Assembly: GCA_014529385.2 (NCBI GenBank)
Contig: CM043952.1
Coordinates: forward strand, 156,254,057-156,318,056
Source of the DNA: Adiantum capillus-veneris
Taxonomy: Eukaryota > Streptophyta > Polypodiopsida > Polypodiales > Pteridaceae
DNA: 64,000 nucleotides
Direction: 5' to 3'
Part shown: piece by piece, positions 13,063 to 23,997 of the stretch
How positions within the stretch are numbered: the first letter of the stretch is position 1
How the letters are laid out: each line of letters opens with the position of its first letter
Notes under the pieces: generated by a model
Seen by the model: only the letters and a program-made list of their open reading frames with translations
Databases searched by the model: none
Told to the model about the DNA's origin: nothing
Position numbers and translations under genes: made by a program

Positions 13063-14051
13063 CTCCCCACAAGTGTGTCTCTATGCCGGTAGAGCTATGT
13101 TCAACACGATAGGAAAACATCGCATAAGAAGTCTAAATGTAGAATTGAGGCCTTGCTCCCTAATCTTGCTAAGAGTCCTCCTACATTTGGATAAGGAGTG
13201 TGCTTAAAATCCTTCTGTTCAAGCTTAAATTAGAACTCTCAAAATTGAGTCGATTGGCCGCTTAATCTCAGTGTTACACTTAAAGTTGTGTCCCATCGAG
13301 GCCACAATGGCTCAAGTCCTCGTTGCATTCTTAACTTGAGGTTCCACCAAGTGGTTACATCTCTTATAGCAAGCACTCCACCAATACGCCATAACACCTA
13401 CAAAGTGGTAGCTTTTTTGCAAATTTTGTAGTGGAAGCTACCCTTCCAGCCTAGTGATGCACTTCATGACCTGTTGCACCAGAAAAAATACATAAAAAAG
13501 ATTGAGCGTCCAACTTTCTTTCAACACCATCTCGGTAAAGTGCCTATATTTAGCTTGTAGCATGCCACTGTTTACACTTTTGGCAGCTCTTGCATCAGTG
13601 TATCCACTTTCTTGCACTTACAGAGAATGTGTGCTACATGTGTTGGAGCCCCTCTAAGATCTTGGCAAGATGGGGCTCTTAGTTTCTCTGTGTGTGTTTG
13701 TTTTGAGGTTGGGTGTGTTTGTGTGGGATCCACCCCCCTGTAAAACCAAACAAAGACTTCTTTGCCTCAGTCAACTCAAAAAGATTATTACAGCTATCCA
13801 TGCATGCACAACCTGTGTTGTTGCCCTCATCGTGATGTCACTTGACATACGCTTCCACCGTGCAATGGTGTTATCTGCTGCTCAAACGTGGATCGGCCCT
13901 TTTTTGTAGCCCTTGGTTCACAACCCACATGTTCTCTAACTTATGGAATGAGGAGTAATTAACAAAGGTGAGAGGTGTCGTTGTAGCTTGTGTTTCCTAC
14001 TGTCAGTGTTTGAGAAAAATGTGTGTCAGCTTAAAAACGTGTCGTTTTGAA
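13063..14051. other. no recognisable feature
   Basis: Mixed-composition DNA between the array and LINE copy B. Open frames such as 13,670-13,909 on the plus strand carry no motif I recognise. Confidence 0.4.
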
Positions 14052-15820
14052 TTTCAATTACCCACCATATCATGTTGATCTTTTCCATAATGAAGCGAAA
14101 GGATTTTAATCATGTGAGTTATGTAGAATTTAGAGGGGGGAACATTTCAGGTCCTTGAGGTCAAGGGAGTTGACGACCCAACACTTTATCCCATTGAGTC
14201 TTGTATGAACCCCAAGCAATGCGATCGGTAGCAAAGAGCTAGCGCACCTTTCCCATAATGATCTATTTGATGGGTCTCAGTTTACTTTTTCCTAGGACAG
14301 TTTACTTTATCACCAAAAAAAGTGACTAAGGGATCAATCAAAAGCACTGGACGTGTGGTTAGGTGTTGGGTTGCCAATTGGGAGGCCACGGGTTTGACGC
14401 TCAAGTCATGAGGGATGTGGTCAACGTTAGTGACTTTTTCTCGACCGCCTGCTTGCCTTGAGATCCACCCCCATCATCGATCCCACCTTCCAAGGTTCAT
14501 TAAAGATCTCGTGGGAGATAGTGTCTTGGGTTGACAAGGACGGATGGAGGGCTTTCATTGTGTTATTGGTATATCCTTACATGAAGAAAGTACGACTGAG
14601 TTAAAGCCACACCCAATCAATCGATTGTGAGTAGTGGATAAGATTGCCCCTCAAGTTAGCCAAGTGCAATTGGAAGGATTTCTTGAAATCGATGAAAAGG
14701 TTCCTGTGGAAAAATGACACCAAAGACTCGACACCATGGCAGTGGGCCAATTGGAAGATTGTCGCAAGGCCGAAGGAGCAAGGAAGCATCGGATTTTTTA
14801 ACCCTACTATCCATGCAGGGGCCCAATGTGCCAAGTTCTTGACGTCGATCACTTTGCAGGATTAGGCTTGGGCCATTATGGAGAAGGAATTGATTGACAA
14901 GGCAAAACTTAGTGATAAGGGTGGTCAGTGGAAAAATATAGAGGAACATGACAAGTTGCTTGCCCCTCAATGGGCAAGCTTAAGACTAGGAGGCATAACA
15001 AGCGCGATCATACGAAAGTGTACTAGAGCTTCGTAGGTGCTTGAATGGGGAGAGATGGCAAGGTACCACTCAATGGTCCCCTTGCCTCTCCAAAGTGGAA
15101 AGTCTCCAGCTTAACCCCTTCTAGAGAGAAATAGCTAGAAAGATAAACAACAAAGGGCTCAAACATTTGGGCCATTTTTGGGACAGCATCAAGATAGGCA
15201 TTTCTATAAACGAAAGACCAAAGACATCTACCTCTGTCTTATGGTCTCGTCTGATTGATTCTCTCTCCTTAACAAGCTCTACGGAAAGCAATGGTCGGAG
15301 ATAAGGTGGAGGCGGTAACAAATAAGATTTGGAAGATGTAATGGCCTCTGACGATGAAAACCTTTCTGTAAAAAGTGTTATGGGAGGCCTTACCATCAAG
15401 AGAAGATTGCGGCCAGAGGGATTGGATTTGATAGATGTTCCGGATGTAAGTGGGCTGGTAGGGAAGACGTGCAAATGGATACAAAAGACTTGGAAGTTGA
15501 TTGGTTTCTTCAAGAACACGATGATCATTGGAGGGATAGGGATGAAAAGCCAAGTGTTACTAATCTGCATGCAAATTGTTAGATTCTACTACTTCAAGCA
15601 AGTATGAAAAGCCAAGAACTGTTGGCTCTTCGAGGATTGTCTCTCATGTGTCAGTGTCTCTGAGATCGTGCAAGAAAGCAAAAAAATTGATCCTATCAAT
15701 TGTTAAAAGAAAGAACCTAGACGAATGGTATTGGGCCATAGAGCTAAAAACAAACTTTCTTCATCATCTTAATTATGGTTTTGGTTTTTGGTGGTTGTAC
15801 ATGCACGTCTTTTTATGAAA
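14052..15820 (+). pseudogene. LINE retrotransposon 3' remnant, copy B
   Basis: This is the second copy of the LINE segment at 868-2,525, same strand, with matching landmarks. They begin with ACCCACCATATCATGTTGAT, continue through the RT C-terminal stretch with FLWKNDTKD and ARPKEQG (14,644-14,865), and end with CTCTCATGTGTCAGTGTCTC near 15,650. It continues about 100 bp beyond the end of copy A with a tryptophan-rich tail. Stops and frameshifts occur throughout. In life the protein would be the endonuclease-reverse transcriptase of a non-LTR retrotransposon. Confidence 0.65.
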
Positions 15821-16640
15821 AAATTATGCATGAATATATACTAAAAGGGGCAAAAAACTACATTTTCACGAGACGGAGCTCGTTCCGATGGAGAGGACAA
15901 AATACATCTGAACAAATGGCATCCAAATAGGCAACATGCCACATAGGTGAGGATACCATTTTTTAGTAGGAAGTTATACTCATTAAGGACACCAAAGAGA
16001 GGAATTTCATGACCAATTGAGGACCTACTAAACAAGAGAAGGGATCCTTCGGCTTCCAACTTCTACACAACAAAACGGCGGAGAGAGCTCCTTTTGGAAT
16101 GGTCCAAAAATGAAGGAGAAGATTGTACTCCATAGAGGTAGACATATAGTTTCCAATAGAGAGAGGGGGACTTTTTTTGCACATGGACACTTTTGCCCAT
16201 AGGGAAACATAAAGAGGGACACATATTGATCCACCATGGACATCCATTAGTACTCACGTGTCTCACACTTGGAGAGGGAGGGAGTCCTATACTCTGTCAG
16301 CCTTGATTCTAACACATGCATAACTACAGTAGTGACGGATGCAACACGTGATGGCGGTGAGGATCAAGATGACTGTCACCACCATCACCGCATAGCCGAT
16401 TGTTCCATTGTGGAAGGCCATCCCCTCCTCCTCCTCCTCCTGTTCCTGTACACCCAATGTAAATGAATGAAATGGGGCTTCTCCGAAATCAAATTTAAAA
16501 ATTAAGAAGCAAAAGTTAGATTGCAAGCCCCACATCCAGAAATTGTAAGGGTTCCAATCAAATTGTTGTGTGCCTGGAAACCAAGAGTGTGAACACGCAT
16601 ATGAAGATGTTATGGGCGAATGTCATATAAACAAGTGTGC
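15821..16640. other. unassigned; CTC/GAG trinucleotide run
   Basis: No firm gene. A CTC run near 16,423-16,440 gives a short acidic stretch in a minus-strand frame (16,535-16,287). That frame also has a hydrophobic segment, but it lacks any family signature. Confidence 0.4.
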
Positions 16641-16653
16641 TCACGTGCAGCAT

Positions 16654-16654
16654 T

Positions 16655-16715
<61 letters not shown>

Positions 16716-16786
16716 GGAAGTTACCTCAAGCTTATGAGCAAAGCGTTCGACAATGTGCAGGTGTTGTTAGGGAAGCTAATGCGCAA

Positions 16787-16840
<54 letters not shown>
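16654..16840. repeat. two (TG)n-(GA)n compound microsatellites
   Basis: 16,654-16,711 is about 12 TG then about 15 GA. 16,787-16,840 is about 7 TG then about 20 GA. They lie about 80 bp apart in the same order, suggesting a local duplication of the repeat. Confidence 0.93.
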
Positions 16841-16846
<6 letters not shown>

Positions 16847-17082
16847 GGTGCACGTTCCTTTATGGGTTGTTAGTTACATATACGGAGTGTCATTTGTGAG
16901 AAGAATTGCTTTAGAGTCTACTTTACAATTCCACCCCTTATTCTTTCTTGAGGCAAAATTCATCCAGAACAAAACAAAGCCTTGTAGTGTCACCTACGGA
17001 ATAGAAATGCTCCTCCTCCTCCTCTTAAAGGTACCACATACATAAAAAGGTAAATATTGTGTGTGTGTTTTTTCCCGCACTT

Positions 17083-17735
17083 TCACCAAAATGTAAGTTG
17101 TTGCGAGCCTAGGTTCGAGTGGAAAGCATGGTGGTGGCCCACGGAGAGACACTTCCTTAAACCACAGACCAAGGACGTGTACAACACCCTCATGGTCTCG
17201 AAGGATTGGTTCTCCCCCCTGAACAAGTAGTGGGGCAAGAAATGGCCAGAATCAAGATGGGTGACAATTGTGAAGAACATTTGGTACCCACAATGGCCAT
17301 TCGGGATGACGGTTTTCCTATGGATGGTACTTTGGGGAGCATTACCAAATTGGGGTGAAGGTCCTTGCCAGAGATATTGGACCAGATTGATGCTCGCACT
17401 GCAGAACTGCAAGTGAGTACCTCCCTCACTTGTTTAAGGAATGTCCGGCAATATGTGGCTTAGCAAGAAAGATATCCAAATGGATTCAAAAGACATGGAA
17501 GATTGGGTTCTACAAGAATGGTCTTTTCCTAGGTGGAAAGGTGTTTAAGAGCCAACCGCTTCTGATCAGTATGCAAATTGTTAGATTTTACTACTTCATT
17601 CACGTGTGGAGGGCCATGCCTATCGACTCTTTGAGAACACCATCGAAACAGCTAGGTTCACGACGATCAGTCAAAAATCAAGGAAACGATCATAGCCAAT
17701 GGCAAACGGAGGAACACTGAGGAGTGGAGCAGGGC
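17083..17735 (+). pseudogene. LINE reverse transcriptase C-terminal zinc-binding region, copy C
   Basis: A more diverged relative of copies A and B, but it preserves the zinc-binding RT region of plant LINEs best. It has a stretch beginning WFSPLNK, then IWYPQWPFGMTVFLWMVLWG followed by ALPNWG, a later cysteine, and SLV/HLFKECP in overlapping frames. The last is the usual end of this domain (a histidine-leucine-phenylalanine followed by CP). The block ISKWIQKTWKIGFYKNG aligns with KWIQKTWKIGFFKN in copy A. Stops and frameshifts interrupt it. A perfect 21-bp duplication follows at 17,777-17,818. Confidence 0.7.
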
Positions 17736-17776
17736 TATGGGTGTTGCAATGTTGGCATGGGAGGTTTGCTCATTGT

Positions 17777-17818
17777 CCAGCTAAGTGTCTTGCATTTCCA
17801 GCTAAGTGTCTTGCATTT
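17777..17818. repeat. 21-bp perfect tandem duplication
   Basis: The unit starts CCAGCTAAGTGTCTTGCAT and is present twice with no spacer. Confidence 0.95.
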
Positions 17819-18113
17819 GTCGTAGGGTGGCCCCGCTTTCAGCCAATGTAACTATGGTTGTTGAGTGGCGTCATGGATCGGTACGAGCATGACAAGAATC
17901 TGTAATTCTTTTGGGTCGCTAATATAATTCACTCACAACTGTGAGTTTTGCACACAAAGAACGTAAGATTTCGACCAATATTCACAACTACAAAGCCCAA
18001 TTTTATTTGGAAAATGAAGGTCCAATGTGATTATAACCCAAGTTCTCTCTATCAAGAAATATAAACCAGATGTTCGAGCAGTGCGTTTGGCATATTCAAG
18101 AGAGGTCTTTTTT

Positions 18114-18237
18114 GTTTTGTAGTAGTCCGGGTACTCCCGCCCAAGCAAATACAAGAGAGCGTCTTTGGACGTCATCTAGCCGTAATCGAACCCATGACCT
18201 AGGTCACGGTGTTCGAATGCTCAACCAACTAGGTTTA
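18114..18237 (-). mobile_element. tRNA-derived SINE (minus strand)
   Basis: On the minus strand the element begins with an A box (CTAGTTGGTTGAGC) followed 30 bp later by a B box (GGGTTCGATTA). A body with GACGCTCTCTTGTATTTGC follows, then a 3' end at CTACAAAAC running into an A-rich tail. It is flanked by near-identical direct repeats, AAGAGAGGTCTTTTTT at 18,098-18,113 and AAGAGAGTCTTTTTT at 18,238-18,252, as expected for LINE-mediated insertion. The same layout occurs at 48,022-48,165. The element codes for no protein and would rely on LINE machinery. Confidence 0.85.
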
Positions 18238-18252
18238 AAGAGAGTCTTTTTT

Positions 18253-19420
18253 TTCAAACCCCACAATTGTGAGTGATTGTATTATAATATCACCAAGAAA
18301 TATACAAGTTCGCCTCAAGCTCAAGCCGAGCCTCGAGGGACACAAGGTTACATCAAAGCAAGGTTTTTTTTTTTTGCAAAAATCACAAAATGTGAGTGAG
18401 AGTGAATTAGAACCAAAAAATTTACAAAGAGAGCCATGCTCCCACCAAGCCATGGCATCATACAACAGAAACACCAACAATACACAAAAATCATTACACC
18501 GGGCTTGTACAGGGAGTCCCTGCCCGACCATAACACTAGACGACAGACACCGGTCCACCTTGGTTGTCACAACGGGCACCCCTCCCTGCCACAAAGAGAG
18601 CTAGTCCCAAACCGGACCTAGGCAACCACCGCAAATCTGTATAATAACTAGAAGGAGAACATGCGCATACACATAGTAGCCAAAAGAAAAACATATGATC
18701 CTCTAAGCATGCCAAACACAGGGCAGGGCCTGATGTCCCCATCATCAATGAGCCCTCCCTAGGAGCCACCATGGAGGCCCACTGTCACCGCCGACCACCA
18801 TGCCCAGGAAGCTACTCCAAATATTGCCGCAAGAAGAAACAAAGACGACTTCCATCGCAAAAAAGGAGAGACCAATATCAACATCACAACCACTTCAAAG
18901 CTCCAGGCGACCAAACCAACCAACTAGGACAACCATCAAACTCTCATGGCAAGGAAAGGGTGCCACACCCATCATCGAGCAAGACAAGGAAGAGGGAGCC
19001 ACCAGTGAGCCAAGCATCTGCCACATGAGTAGCCCACTCCATCCAACCCACCATGCCCCCCACAAGCACTGCATGCAGATCCGAGCACTGTGTGGTACCA
19101 ACCAACATCGACCACTTGCAGGAGAACCAACATCCAAAATAAGTCAGGCCAACAGCCTCACAATTAGGCTTTCGGCGAAGGTTGCCAACCCAAGAAGCCC
19201 TTTTGCATGATATTACGGCCAGTTCAAGCTCTGTAGCACTTGACCCATTTAACCCATTGTCTTTTTCTATCATCGTTGTGGAGTTGCTTTGCCATACGTT
19301 GTAGAGCATAAGGAAAGAAAGACGCAAAAAGATGCACAAAAAAACTTAAATTTTGATCCTTTCTTTTGGTCTTTCGTGTAAAGTTTTTTTCTTAGAAGTA
19401 AGGGTTTAAAAAAAAGGGGG
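18253..19420. other. unassigned AC-rich DNA
   Basis: Contains a T13 run near 18,365 and a long AC-rich stretch (18,760-19,200). Open frames on both strands overlap here, but none has a family signature. It may be an old repeat I cannot classify. Confidence 0.4.
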
Positions 19421-19908
19421 GGAATTACCAAAATACCCCTCTAATTTGTGGAAATTCCCAAAATACCCCTCAAAATTCAAAAATTCCCAAAATACCCTTG
19501 TATCTATTTTAGCTGGATTGTTCACGAATTCCTAATTTATTTATTTTTTGACAATGTATATCCGTTTTTTAGTGCTTAGCATGTAATTTGTCACAAATTA
19601 CCTCCCAAAAAAAGACAATTATGTCTAAAAATAATGAAGCAATTCATCTCCAAAGCCTACATAACCAGCTCAAATGCTACTTTTAGTATCTTATATTCAT
19701 AGACAATCAATCTTCTTATGAAAAGCTACAATTTTTATTTTTTGGATAAATTTACTCTCACAACCAAGGGTATTTTGGGAATTTTGGAAATTTGAAGGGC
19801 ATTTTGGGAATTTTTGACAAAATATGAAGGGTATATTGGGAATTTTTGAAATTTGAAGGGTATTTTGGGAATTTCCACAAATTAGAGGGGTATTTTGGGA
19901 ATTTTCCC
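19421..19908. mobile_element. MITE-like inverted-repeat element with sub-repeats in the arms
   Basis: The left arm (19,421-19,500) reads GAATTACCAAAATACCCC then two more AATTCCCAAAATACCC-type units. The right arm (about 19,765-19,908) is the inverse, with the shared order CCAAAATACCCCTCTAATTT then GTGGAAATTCCC. The right arm holds five such units and the left three. The middle (about 19,500-19,760) is unrelated, AT-rich and non-coding. This fits a non-autonomous DNA transposon. Target-site duplication could not be fixed because A- and T-runs border both ends. Confidence 0.75.
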
Positions 19909-19912
19909 AAAA

Positions 19913-20404
19913 AAAAATCTTCTTGATGGCGCTCGTGCGTGTCACGGAAGGGGAACATTAACCGAGATGGAGTCTCAATGCAGACAGTAAGCAGGGGTTG
20001 ATCTCAATGCAGACGGTTGTGGATCTAGTGAGTAGGTGATTTTGGTGAATAAGTGGGCCTCTTTGTTGGGCTCTTGCAACCAAGCCCGGCTTGGGGGTGT
20101 GGGATTGCTTCCAGGTAGCACTTGTGGATTGTCCTTTCAAGGGCTTCTTCGCTCAGCTGGTTGTGGATCGCAATCCATCCCCAGCTATCTTGGATTGTCA
20201 TCAGTTGTGATTTTTGGCCGGTAGGTGCATTGCAAGGTCTGCGCCTCAACTACTAGGCTGTCTGCCCAGGATCGCGATCCGTTACTGCTTTCACTTGGAA
20301 TTCACTTGGGAGAGGAACCTTTGCAACTTGGATCGTGATCCATCCCAACATTGTTGAAAAATAATCTTTTAAAACTTGAAGAGCTTTGTGCGGGGGGGGG
20401 GGGG
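19913..20404. other. region with three GGATCGCGATCC-type palindromes and a poly-G run
   Basis: Palindromes TGGATCGCAATCCA (20,164), GGATCGCGATCC (20,269) and TGGATCGTGATCCA (20,329) occur within 180 bp, and a G run ends near 20,404. The core equals the gypsy-2 leader palindrome core. No gene is seen. It could be the 5' region of the LINE that follows. Confidence 0.7.
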
Positions 20405-20435
20405 CGGCAATTCACACCTCCTCTTCTGTGATTAA

Positions 20436-21890
20436 GCAATGGTATGGACCTTGGTGACTATCAAGAAGGCAATGAGGGAGGGCCACCGGACTCCTCTTGG
20501 CGGGGCTCTGGCTTTGTGTGTCGGAGGGAGGAAGAGAGCCAATGAAACTTATGCTAACACCTCTAACCCTAAAAAAGGGATGAAATCCTCTTCTTTTGGG
20601 GCTCACTCATTGGCTGAGGCAACTTGCACGGAGCGATCATTCACATTCATAAAAAGGCAGAGGAGAGGTACGTGATGCAAGTTGAGTTCAACCTGAAGTT
20701 GTGCTCAAGAGCTTCGAGGACTGGAGTGCACACTCGCACATTCTATATTTTATGGCCGTCAAATGTCAGCCCAAGGCCTATGGGAGTGGACAATTGCGGC
20801 GACAAACAACAAAGACCACGATCTACTAGTTTACGATGGTGAGAAAAGGCTTTTATGTGGCACAGTGTGTCTCTAAGCAAATAGTTCAAGGTTTGGTTAT
20901 CATAGGAGGCATATGGGGGGCGTCCCACTTTGCTTATCCAATTCTTTGGACACCCGAGTTTTGCCCAAGCGAAGAGTTTATGGACTATTTCCCGGTATGG
21001 GTCACGCTTAAGAACCTTGCTATCAAGCTCTAGGAACATGTGGACTCCATTGCTGCCAAGTTGGGACCGTGTTTTATTCATCCCGAAGCGGCAGCGAGTT
21101 AGAGCGGGCTTGGATGTAAAGGTCTACTTACTGTGGAACATGAGTATGCCCATCCTAAGGTATCTAGTCTGGATCTTAATATGGATAGATTGGATGCCCT
21201 CCAACAAGAACTAGCGTTTGTATCGTTTCCCAATGCCTGTTACAAATGTCGCAAGATTGGTCATTGTGCCGAAATTGCCCTAAGATAGAAGGTGCCCGCA
21301 AATTAGGTGGTCAGGACAACTTGGAGGCAAGTCACCAAGGATGCTAAGACACAAGAGAGGGACAACGAGCTCGTTGATAGGACCAACCAAGAGATGACTA
21401 GAGAAGAGGTGGTAGAAGAGACTATCACATCGGACGATGTCCAAGATATGTCTAGAGAGGACGTGATTAAAGAGATCGGCTGCCTGACAATAGAGATGCA
21501 GGAGATTTCACATGCAAATGGTGGACCATCTGTTCAAGCCCTGCAAACCATTCAAAACCCCCAGCTAGTGCTAATCAGACCTGCGGGTGAGAAAAGCAAA
21601 GAGATTGTGAGGCCGACTAAGGAGATGGAGGTTAGAGTTGAGTTGAATGTAAGTGAGGCTCCGGATGCTAACATAGACCTCATTAGTCAGATTGTTAAGG
21701 TCAAGGGTAAAAAGACCAGAACTAGCACTGTTAGTTGGCTTAGCAGAGTAAGAAGAAAAGATAACTCTACTTGTTTCTTCTATCAGTGGTTAATTATTGA
21801 TGCCTGGCTTGGTGGTCAAGGGGTTTGTTGTGGTAGGTATTCCTCCTTGGTGGCAACCCCAAGACAGTCTTGGCTACTCTATGCTACTTA
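20436..21890 (+). pseudogene. LINE ORF1 pseudogene (DUF4283-like nucleic-acid-binding domain plus CCHC knuckle)
   Basis: ORF1 of plant L1-type LINEs binds element RNA. Here the plus strand encodes MVRKGFYVAQCVSKQIVQGL (from 20,836), a nearby PEFCPSEEFMDYFPVWVTLK with a LAIKL tail, and then the knuckle CYKCRKIGHCAE near 21,238. This is the order found in such ORF1 proteins: a DUF4283-like fold, a 'PVWV.L..L' segment, then a zinc knuckle. Stops lie at 21,031-21,033 and 21,285-21,287, and there are frame changes. The final cysteine of the knuckle is displaced by a one-base frame change. Downstream, 21,307-21,891 is a charged open tail. Whether it belongs to the LINE family of copies A-C is not shown. 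Confidence 0.6.
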
Positions 21891-21891
21891 G

Positions 21892-22190
21892 GTGTCAGGG
21901 TGGCGCCCTTTGTCAACCGATGTATGGTAATATGCATTGGATGATATGGTGGGTTGTTTGTTGGTAGATGCCATGGCTCGGTTGCAGAATGGCTTGGATT
22001 GTAACTTTTTTGTTTTTGTAAGATATTTTACTATTATGAGTTTGGGGGAAAAAAAGTAGGGATAAAAAGCATATGGGGATAGCTTTAAAGTTAGAACACA
22101 ACTTTGATTCAAAAAGATGCTCATAACACTTAAAACCATAATCATCGTTTGGTGATTTAAAGATCTTGAACATTTGTTTGGCATCCACTT
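21892..22190. other. left flank of copia-1 insertion
   Basis: T- and G-rich DNA without a recognised gene, possibly the 3' end of the preceding LINE-related unit. It ends at the GACAT target-site duplication. Confidence 0.4.
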
Positions 22191-22195
22191 GACAT
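22191..22195. repeat. copia-1 target-site duplication, left
   Basis: GACAT directly precedes the 5' LTR and is repeated directly after the 3' LTR at 47,440-47,444. Confidence 0.95.
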
Positions 22196-22927
22196 TGTTA
22201 AGTATGGAGCCTGATTTACCCTTGTAATTTTCTGTGGTAAAAGCGCACATTTGTAAGGCCCCCATTATGAGGAGAAGCCATCGTGCATGAAGGAAAATCA
22301 CTCACCGGAAACCAAAATTTTCACGGCTAAGAATTAGGGGCAACTTTACGGGCCTCGGGGGCTTCGCTCTCGAGACTTTTTTTTCCCTCGCCGGAATATT
22401 CCTTTTCGCCGGAATATTATGGCCGGACGGCGGTCAGAAAGTGGTTGGAAAACAATCGTCGGTTGGCCGGTGGCCGCTCGCCGAATTCAAAAGCGAATTT
22501 GTCTACACAAAGGCGGCCACACATGGGCGGATTGGAGGGTCCGATTTAGACTTATTCACACAAGGGCGGCTACACATGGCTGCCTCTCATAAGAGAGGGC
22601 AGCCCTTTTGGCCTATAAAAGGAGGCCATTTCTACACACCTTTCATAGTGTGAAGTTGATGCAACAAGGTGAGTGTGAGGTGGTGAGAGTGAAGCAAGGC
22701 GGAAGCTCCATTAAGGGTATAATCCCTTTGTAAACTACTTCTTGTTTTGAAGTACTAAAGCCATTGAGTGGCTGCTTTTCCGTGGACGTAGCCCGCATTG
22801 GGTGAACCACGTATATCGTGTGTACTCTCTCTCTCTCTCTACTCTATAATCTCGTGTATGTAAATCTGTCTCTCTCCAATAAGTAATCTACTCAATTATC
22901 TATTTAGCTACGTCTTATTTCCTAACA
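22196..22927 (+). repeat. copia-1 5' LTR
   Basis: 732 bp, with TGTTA/TAACA terminal inverted bases. It matches the 3' LTR at 46,718-47,439 and the copia-2 LTR at 55,552-56,273, differing by substitutions and by an indel around the GGGCCTCGGGGGC segment. It carries a promoter TATA box. Confidence 0.96.
22614..22620 (+). promoter_or_regulatory. LTR TATA box (copia-1 5' LTR)
   Basis: TATAAAA sits inside GGCCTATAAAAGGAGGCC and is kept in all three copia LTRs (47,124 and 55,962). Transcription would start about 30 bp downstream. Confidence 0.8.
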
Positions 22928-22929
22928 AC

Positions 22930-22941
22930 TGGTATCAGAGC
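22930..22941 (+). other. copia-1 primer binding site, tRNA-iMet
   Basis: TGGTATCAGAGC lies 2 bp after the LTR and is complementary to the 3' end of plant initiator methionine tRNA, the usual copia primer. Confidence 0.93.
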
Positions 22942-23000
22942 AAGGTTTGCTCGTAGCTAAATTATCTCAAGGAAAGGATTCCTTGAATTGAGTGGGAGTT

Positions 23001-23046
23001 ATGGCAGAGGAAGGGAAGCTCAAGATTGAGAAGTGGCAAAAACTAC
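23001..23046 (+). pseudogene. copia-1 gag, 5' fragment before gypsy-1
   Basis: The gag start ATGGCAGAGGAAGGG matches copia-2 at 56,347. After about 40 bases, which include a 6-bp deletion relative to copia-2, the frame is cut by gypsy-1. It resumes at 42,848. Confidence 0.9.
23042..23046. repeat. gypsy-1 target-site duplication, left
   Basis: ACTAC, within copia-1 gag, is duplicated at 42,848-42,852 after the gypsy-1 3' LTR. Confidence 0.95.
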
Positions 23047-23978
23047 TGTTAGAAGCTCGACACACTCCACGGCATCTAACTACTCGGAGGACTATTATTT
23101 TTGTAATTAATCATTCATTGAGGAAAACCCGTTTTTTCACCTTGTAAATATTGGGACTTACAGAAGTTTCCAGATTGTATCCCAGTTTTGATAGTTAGAT
23201 TGAGTAGATGGTTGATTTTGGAACTTTAGGGTTTGAGACATTGTAAGGTATATATACCACTTTTTGACCTTAATGAAAAACCTTTTTGTCATTTTAAAAC
23301 AAGTTTAAAGTCTGTGAGTGAGCGTACTGTGTACGAGAGAGAGTGTGAGATTCATCTTGACGCTATGTGTGCTACGGTGGTCGGAATAGAGTGTGGAGAA
23401 GTGCAGCGTGTTGCCCCCGACTAGAGCTACGCGTCGATACCAACATTGCGCGTGTACGGTCCGGCTTTGCAAGCTCCTTCTACGAGCTTCATCGGTTGTT
23501 TGGGTGAGCATACGTTGTCCGATTTTGCATTGCAGCATATCCACGCATTCACATTGAATAGAACTACACATTAGTCACTTTAGATTTTAGAAACGAAGAC
23601 TTGCAGATTTCGGCCAGACATCCTACGTGTTTCTGCATCGGGTGTTTTGGGTCATGATTTTGGTTCATAGACCTTAGGGAGAGCGGCCTATTGGTATTAG
23701 TAGGGTCTCCTTCAAGTTCTATGGTGTTTCAAGATTGTTTGATGGGTGTTCGGCTCTAGAAAGCGTTGTAGGAAGTTTCCTCTTTTGCACTCTTGAAGGC
23801 TGTGACTTAGACAAATGGTAGAGACCTCGGTAGGAATTAGTTAGGAGTCGGTCGAGTGTAGGTTGACACCTTATACTTGCTTCCATGCGCCTGCGGGTCG
23901 AGCTTCATCCTTAGCTGACATTACATGTTAGGTGAGTTCTCGCTGTGCTGACGTCCGTCGCGGCGTATCCATCCAACA
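23047..23978 (+). repeat. gypsy-1 5' LTR
   Basis: 932 bp, starting TGTTAGAAGC and ending CCAACA. It matches 41,912-42,847 apart from scattered substitutions and a 4-bp difference in a GA run (near 23,334). A half palindrome AGACATCCTACG is at 23,616. Confidence 0.95.
23249..23256 (+). promoter_or_regulatory. gypsy-1 LTR TATA box
   Basis: TATATATA within AAGGTATATATACCAC, also present in the 3' LTR at 42,114-42,121. It is the best core promoter candidate in the LTR. Confidence 0.7.
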
Positions 23979-23979
23979 T

Positions 23980-23997
23980 TGGCGCCGTTGCCGGGGA
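23980..23997 (+). other. gypsy-1 primer binding site, tRNA-Asp
   Basis: TGGCGCCGTTGCCGGGGA, 1 bp after the LTR, is complementary over 18 nt to the 3' end of tRNA-Asp, the primer used by many Athila/Tat-type gypsy elements. Confidence 0.9.

Noticed and set aside
16287-16535. Minus-strand small protein with a hydrophobic segment
   Set aside because: 82 residues with a GAG-repeat acidic run, no homology signature and no supporting context.
18235-19339. Overlapping open frames on both strands
   Set aside because: AC-rich composition keeps several frames open; no recognisable domain in any of them.
23305-23571. Open frames inside the gypsy LTRs (also 42,159-42,440)
   Set aside because: LTR sequence with promoter features; the frames differ between the two LTR copies and show no domain.
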